Shown here piece after piece: positions 34,135 through 38,242 of a DNA stretch of 38,242 nt. The DNA is from Candidatus Margulisiibacteriota bacterium. Lineage in GTDB: Bacteria; Margulisbacteria; Riflemargulisbacteria; GWF2-39-127. The stretch spans positions 1 to 38,242 of the forward strand of contig QKMY01000055.1 in NCBI GenBank assembly GCA_003242895.1, written 5' to 3'. Position 1 is the stretch's first letter. Every line of letters starts with the position of its first letter. A model generated the notes under the pieces. The model made no database searches. It was not told where the DNA came from and worked only from the letters and a program-made list of their open reading frames with translations. Position numbers and translations under genes: made by a program.

Positions 34135-34626
34135 ATGACAGGCGAATTATCTCAATTTATCAATAATAATTTCAGCTTTCTTTTTATTCTCTTAGCTATC
34201 GTCCACTCTCTGGTCGCTATCTCCCTGTACAAACAACCCCCGGCAAGATCGCTGCTCAAATACTTACTGATTTATGCTATCGGGCTACAAGGCATTTTTG
34301 CCGGATTAGGGCATATATTTTTTGCGAACACATTAGCGCAAGGCATAGGTTGGCCGACAGGCAGTCCATTCCAATTTCAAGTTGGCATATCGAATCTGGG
34401 GATGGGGGTCCTGGGTTTGCTTTGCGCTTGGAAAGATGAGGACTTCTGGCTAGCGACGGTAATTATATCCTCGGTTTTTCTTTTCGGTGCTGGTATCAGC
34501 CATGTACGACAGATAATTCTGATGAAGAATTACACGTCGCTCAATGCAGGATCGATCCTATACTCCGATGTTCTTGTACCTTTCGTTATCATTATCCTTT
34601 ATGTTATCGATCGCAAAAAGTTATAA
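34135..34626 (+). CDS. Four-helix membrane protein, probably DUF6790
   Basis: A 163-residue polytopic protein with hydrophobic segments at about 14-31, 41-62, 85-97 and 105-126, and a last helix at about 145-158. The block GWPTGSPFQFQVGISNLGMG is distinctive and fits the DUF6790 family as I remember it. AAGAAAGGA precedes the ATG. There is no catalytic motif and no informative neighbour. Function unknown. Confidence 0.7.
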   Translation: MTGELSQFINNNFSFLFILLAIVHSLVAISLYKQPPARSLLKYLLIYAIGLQGIFAGLGHIFFANTLAQGIGWPTGSPFQFQVGISNLGMGVLGLLCAWKDEDFWLATVIISSVFLFGAGISHVRQIILMKNYTSLNAGSILYSDVLVPFVIIILYVIDRKKL

Positions 34627-34764
34627 TCGCACTTCTACTGCTTCGTTCGGTTCGTAATCGTAGAGAGGGCTGCTCGCCAATACTTTTTTTATAATGACAT
34701 CGGAAATCGCAACAGCCCCGCGAATAACATCGCTAGCGACTAATGGGGGTATCGGCGGAAGCAT
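34621..34764 (-). CDS. Possible 47-residue peptide or gene fragment
   Basis: Minus-strand reading MLPPIPPLVASDVIRGAVAI, then SDVIIKKVLASSPLYDY and a charged end. It has a protein-like composition but no ribosome binding site, and overlaps the last bases of the membrane protein gene. It may equally be the end of a decayed gene. Listed because it is the only content in the gap 34627-34931, apart from the next gene's ribosome site. Confidence 0.25.
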   Translation of the reverse strand: MLPPIPPLVASDVIRGAVAISDVIIKKVLASSPLYDYEPNEAVEVRL

Positions 34765-34931
34765 TTGGTCGTTTCTATGCGATTCTTTTTAACCCAGACA
34801 ATTCTTTTGAGCTTTTTCTGATCTGAATTTAACTATCCGGCGAGTTACCAATACTTATCGAAAAAATAATAAGGTACTATTTTTTTCTAAAGGATGATAT
34901 ATAATGCCCCCAAATTAAGGAGGTGCGACCC

Positions 34932-35516
34932 ATGCTTTTTAGAAAATTTTTCGCTCCCATTGTAACAATAATAGTGGTCATCTGCCTGTTCTCGCTTCCT
35001 GGTCACAGTAATGAGAAAATCGAGAACATCCAGTCCTCGGTCATGCTAATTGCTGATAACAATGATGACCAGGAGATCAGTATTTCGACCGAAATAAAAT
35101 CTTGGTTCCAGCCTGGATTCAGAGTTGGAGCTATAGCACCGGGATTTGGCATCATTGCAGACCTGACAACAATTCCGATCAGCATATCTGATGTATTCAC
35201 CCTATTCACGAGGATAAGCTATGGATTTGCTCAAGGGGATGATCAAAGCTCCGCAGTCTTTTATCTTAACGAGCTTCTCTATTACAATAACGAAGGGACA
35301 CCTCTCTCTCTATATATAGGTGCAGGAACAAACAGTCCGTCAAAATCAGAAGGAAACCTCGGCTACAACCTTATTTTAGGCTTATCTATCAAAACCAAAC
35401 TTTTCAATTTTGATAATGAAGCCCTTCTTTTGGAAACCGGAGTAAACAATTTTTCGGTAAGTGGCTTTGATAAAAGCGTCACGAATCTTTTACTCGGCTA
35501 CAAAGTGCTGTTTTAG
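34932..35516 (+). CDS. Secreted beta-barrel-like protein
   Basis: A 194-residue protein with an N-terminal signal peptide (hydrophobic 8-25, cleavage near GHS). The mature protein shows amphipathic strand patterns (GFRVGAIAPGFGIIADL, LSLYIGAGTNSPSKSEG, NLGYNLILGLSIKT) and ends NLLLGYKVLF, with the terminal phenylalanine of outer-membrane proteins. AAGGAGG lies eight bases before the ATG at 34932; a GTG three codons upstream overlaps this site and is rejected. Function unknown. Confidence 0.72.
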   Translation: MLFRKFFAPIVTIIVVICLFSLPGHSNEKIENIQSSVMLIADNNDDQEISISTEIKSWFQPGFRVGAIAPGFGIIADLTTIPISISDVFTLFTRISYGFAQGDDQSSAVFYLNELLYYNNEGTPLSLYIGAGTNSPSKSEGNLGYNLILGLSIKTKLFNFDNEALLLETGVNNFSVSGFDKSVTNLLLGYKVLF

Positions 35517-35710
35517 TCACTTCTCTATCGCGGAGATGCTGCGTTATTCTTTTTCGAGTCTGCAGCTAAAGACCCAAATTAAGCCGTATCGTCCAGATTC
35601 TTTCATCATTGACATTAACGACCGCTTGAATAAAATGAGGCAGACATAATGACATAACCAATAACTTCAATAGCAAAAGAAGGTAATTTGATAAAAACGG
35701 AGGCGGGATT

Positions 35711-36709
35711 ATGAATAAAAAAGAGATAATTGATAAATTAATTTCGCTTATGCAGACCGACTTTGATGCTGCACGCTCATACGAACAGGCGCTTGACCAA
35801 ATCGACGAACCTGAAATTCATCGGCAAATTGCAGAATTTCATAGCGATCACGAAAGACATATCAAGAATCTGTCTGATCGTATTCTCGATCTGGGAGAAG
35901 CACCTCCACAGTTAATAAGAGACCTCAAAGGTTTTTTTATTGAAGGTTTTACCGTACTTAGAAGTGTTACCGGGACTGAAGGTGCACTTAGAGCACTTGA
36001 ATCTAATGAAAAGCTTATTAATCGTAATTATCAAGAAGTTGCTGACCTTGATATGCCCTTGATAATAAAAAATCAAGTTAAGCTCAATTTTAACGATGAA
36101 AAAAAGCATTTACAGTATATTAGCCAGGCCATTGTCGATCGCCTTTGGGAACGAGTACCGGGAAAGGGCGCACAGGAGTCCCATCATAGCAATGAAACCG
36201 AAACGATAGAGGTGGTCGCCGGAGAATCTTTGAGCAAAGGTGAACGGAGCAAAAATATATTTGACCAGCTCAAAGCAGATCATGCAATCGTTATAAATAT
36301 ATTCGATCAATTGAAAAACCTCCCGGAAACTGAAAAGCGATTCAGGCAAAGACTTTTCTCTTCGCTCCAAAAAGAACTTCTAATGCATATGAAAATTGAG
36401 GAAAAGATATTTTATCAGGCACTAACAAAAAACGAAATAGCCTATGGTGAAACACTCAAGGCCTTCGAAGAACACCATGCGGCTCAGTTTCTATTAGATG
36501 AACTCGATCAAAAACCCATAGATGCCGATGCCTGGTACCCTCAATTATCGGTACTAAGAGATCTCATAGAACATCATATCAAAGTAGAGGAAAGCAGAAT
36601 ATTCGAGATTGCAAAAAATATCCTGAGCACGCAACAAATAAATGATATGGGATCAATTTTTTTTAACAGCAGGGAGCGGGCAGAGAGAATTGGCTTAGCT
36701 GCTGCTTAA
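35711..36709 (+). CDS. DUF2383 (ferritin-like) - hemerythrin fusion protein
   Basis: A 332-residue soluble protein with two helical-bundle domains. Residues 1-145 resemble the DUF2383/PA2169-type ferritin-like bundle (DFDAARSYEQALDQI; EFHSDHERHIKNL; FNDEKKHLQYI). Residues about 185-310 form a hemerythrin HHE domain with LKADHAIVINIFDQL, LMHMKIEEKIF (H-x3-EE), FEEHHAAQF and LIEHHIKVEESRIF. Both units may bind a di-iron centre for oxygen, nitric oxide or iron handling. CGGAGG lies upstream of the ATG. The fusion is a separate protein from the dead bacteriohemerythrin at 10243. It is 36 bases upstream of the radical-SAM-like gene and could be cotranscribed. Confidence 0.88.
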   Translation: MNKKEIIDKLISLMQTDFDAARSYEQALDQIDEPEIHRQIAEFHSDHERHIKNLSDRILDLGEAPPQLIRDLKGFFIEGFTVLRSVTGTEGALRALESNEKLINRNYQEVADLDMPLIIKNQVKLNFNDEKKHLQYISQAIVDRLWERVPGKGAQESHHSNETETIEVVAGESLSKGERSKNIFDQLKADHAIVINIFDQLKNLPETEKRFRQRLFSSLQKELLMHMKIEEKIFYQALTKNEIAYGETLKAFEEHHAAQFLLDELDQKPIDADAWYPQLSVLRDLIEHHIKVEESRIFEIAKNILSTQQINDMGSIFFNSRERAERIGLAAA

Positions 36710-36745
36710 AAACTATCGAACACTTGAATGTGGGAGGATTGTACA

Positions 36746-38053
36746 ATGAGATTTGCGCTCATTAATCCTAACTGGTCATTAAACGGCGTTTTTTCTCCCG
36801 GATGCAATGAACCCCATCTTCCAATCGAGTATGGATATACAAAATCCCTGCTGGAAAAGAAAAAACATGAAGCAATTATAATTGATGGCCACTTCGAGAA
36901 ACTAAGCATACAAGGGATTTATAATCGACTCATCAGGTTTGATCCTGACTTCGTAGTTATCACTACAGCGCCTAGTTATCTCTCCTGGCGAGACACTCCC
37001 CCGGAATTAATCATCCCGATTGAAACCATCAAGGTGCTTCACAACATACCTGCAACAAAAATTGCTGTCGGCCCCCACGGATCGTTAACTCCGGAAATAA
37101 TACTCAGAAAGCTTGGCATTGATGCAGTAATTATTGGAGAATGCGAAGAAATAGTATCACTTTTTACAGATAAAAATCCGTTAACCTGGAAAAATATCCC
37201 CTCAATTTGCTATAAAAACCAGAATGAAATTATAGTTCAAGGTTCAGCATACGAATCAGACATGAATAACCTGACATCTCTATTATGGCCTGCAGAGCTA
37301 CTTTCAAGGAATCACCACCAGCATAATCGTTTTAATTTCCCAGACCTATCTTCCGGGGCAGAAATAGAGGCTTCCCGAGGCAATCCAATGCCCACTTCAA
37401 ATCCCTTTCGTAGCCGTTATAGGAAACGGCAGCTCAGTACCGTAATAAAAGAGCTGGATCATCTCATACATTGTGGCATAGAATATGTATATTTTATCGA
37501 CGAATTGTTCCTGCCAGATACGGATCTCTTATTTGCCCTTGCTGAACGGCCCATAAAATTCGGTATACAAACTAGACTTGAGCTATGGACCAGGGAGCGA
37601 TTAAATTTGCTGGGAATGTCAGGCTGCGTATCGATTGAAGCCGAAGTTAAGAATATCAGCGAGAAAAAATACCTGCTGCCAAATAATCAATATATCGTAA
37701 CCTCGAAACAAATTATTGAACATATAATTTATACCAAAAAAAGAATACCTTTTGTGAAGGCAATGCTTATTGATTCAAAAAGCGATAATCCCGAACTAGT
37801 CGAAAATTGGAAAAAATACCTCCAGCATTTTGGTATCTGGGCAAATAAACCTGGCAACGAGTTCCCTTATCCCGGTACTGAAGACTATGAAAAACTATGG
37901 GGAGAACCAGATGACAAGGCTTGGGAAAAAGCATTTGAATACTTTGCAAAAAACTCTATAGGTAGCAATGATCTGCTGGAAGAACAGCTTACGCATCCAT
38001 CGGAACTCGAAAAGAGATCGATTATCGAACAACGGATGCATATTACAAATTAA
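36746..38053 (+). CDS. B12-binding/radical-SAM-like protein lacking cluster cysteines
   Basis: A 435-residue protein. The N-terminal half (about 1-145) is a cobalamin-binding-type Rossmann domain (ALINPNW, VVITTAPSYLSW, AVGPHGSLTPEIILR, VIIGECEEIV). The second half follows the radical SAM pattern EIEASRG...FRSRYRKR...YVYFIDELFLPD. At the site of the CxxxCxxC motif the residues are Asn213, Thr217 and Asn220 (SRGNPMPTSNPF): the spacing is kept but all three cluster cysteines are replaced. It therefore cannot bind the usual 4Fe-4S cluster and may have a non-radical or regulatory role. GGGAGG lies eight bases upstream of the ATG at 36746. A hairpin follows at 38074. Confidence 0.82.
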   Translation: MRFALINPNWSLNGVFSPGCNEPHLPIEYGYTKSLLEKKKHEAIIIDGHFEKLSIQGIYNRLIRFDPDFVVITTAPSYLSWRDTPPELIIPIETIKVLHNIPATKIAVGPHGSLTPEIILRKLGIDAVIIGECEEIVSLFTDKNPLTWKNIPSICYKNQNEIIVQGSAYESDMNNLTSLLWPAELLSRNHHQHNRFNFPDLSSGAEIEASRGNPMPTSNPFRSRYRKRQLSTVIKELDHLIHCGIEYVYFIDELFLPDTDLLFALAERPIKFGIQTRLELWTRERLNLLGMSGCVSIEAEVKNISEKKYLLPNNQYIVTSKQIIEHIIYTKKRIPFVKAMLIDSKSDNPELVENWKKYLQHFGIWANKPGNEFPYPGTEDYEKLWGEPDDKAWEKAFEYFAKNSIGSNDLLEEQLTHPSELEKRSIIEQRMHITN

Positions 38054-38073
38054 AAAATTGCTTAGTTAAATTT

Positions 38074-38114
38074 AAGTTACTAGAGCCCGCAGAATAGGCG
38101 GGCTCTAGTAACTT
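38074..38114. terminator. Long perfect hairpin before the right terminal repeat
   Basis: A 17-bp perfect stem, AAGTTACTAGAGCCCGC and its complement, with loop AGAATAG. It sits 20 bases after the last stop codon. The following bases are ACTTTATAGG rather than a clean T-run, so it is either a terminator or part of the element end. Confidence 0.7.
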
Positions 38115-38144
38115 ACTTTATAGGATCTTACTTTTACTAATTAT

Positions 38145-38242
38145 TGTTATTTCTCAGAATAATCCGGCTTAATGTTGCTGAATAATCTGGCCGATTCAAA
38201 ATAAACCGGCCAGATTGAGAATAATTAAAAAGTTTCAGATGC
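38145..38242 (-). repeat. Right copy of 98-bp perfect terminal inverted repeat
   Basis: The exact reverse complement of bases 3-100. It contains the same internal palindrome and two GATTATTC words. No third copy was seen inside the window. Confidence 0.95.

Noticed and set aside
1-38242. CRISPR array or retron
   Set aside because: No regularly spaced direct repeats and no cas, reverse transcriptase or related genes were seen in any frame.

Overview
The window is AT-rich bacterial DNA. The host looks like a diderm: two small secreted proteins have the terminal phenylalanine of outer-membrane beta-barrels (29153-29563, 34932-35516), and there is a lipoprotein and a periplasmic solute-binding protein. 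It is probably chemotactic, with three full-length chemoreceptors in 10 kb. Hemerythrins, a ferredoxin and thiol-redox proteins point to low or fluctuating oxygen. I cannot assign a phylum from sequence alone. The gene content is chromosomal (argC, nfo, a cold-shock gene), but the two ends of the window are a perfect 98-bp inverted repeat.

Layout. (1) 1-1550: terminal repeat, two mutually truncated tyrosine recombinases and the stump of an unknown gene. (2) 1661-6926: five-PAS histidine kinase, a tRNA-Met 3' scar, cold-shock protein, type 2 ArgC and a small acidic protein. (3) 7206-17307: three methyl-accepting chemotaxis proteins, with a zinc-ribbon miniprotein, a hemerythrin remnant, a J-like/leucine-rich-repeat protein and endonuclease IV between them. 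(4) 17490-21987: an ArsR-controlled cluster encoding a permease, a disulfide mini-thioredoxin, a DGC-type protein, an exported thioredoxin, a CcdA-like protein, a NifX-like protein and a methyltransferase. Remnants of ArsC, DUF134 and DUF1847 genes lie between or beside them. (5) 21980-23894, minus strand: ferredoxin, chromate transporter, rhodanese. (6) 24060-26614: an IS3 transposase remnant, then a two-gene operon pairing an archaeo-eukaryotic-type primase/polymerase carrying a PriL-like four-cysteine domain with an endonuclease IV-like TIM barrel. (7) 26597-33805: CapA-family protein, DUF1540 protein, small envelope proteins, a methyltransferase, an endonuclease Q-like PHP protein and a lipoprotein. 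(8) 34135-38053: a membrane protein, a beta-barrel protein, a DUF2383-hemerythrin fusion and a B12-binding/radical-SAM-like protein in which all three cluster cysteines are replaced.

Two themes stand out. One is DNA repair of abasic or deaminated lesions: endonuclease IV, the primase plus endonuclease IV-like pair, and endonuclease Q all lie within 22 kb. The primase/TIM-barrel operon is the best candidate for an undescribed system. The other is gene decay: at least seven recognisable gene fragments lie between intact genes, alongside recombinase and insertion-sequence debris, so the region has been rearranged repeatedly.
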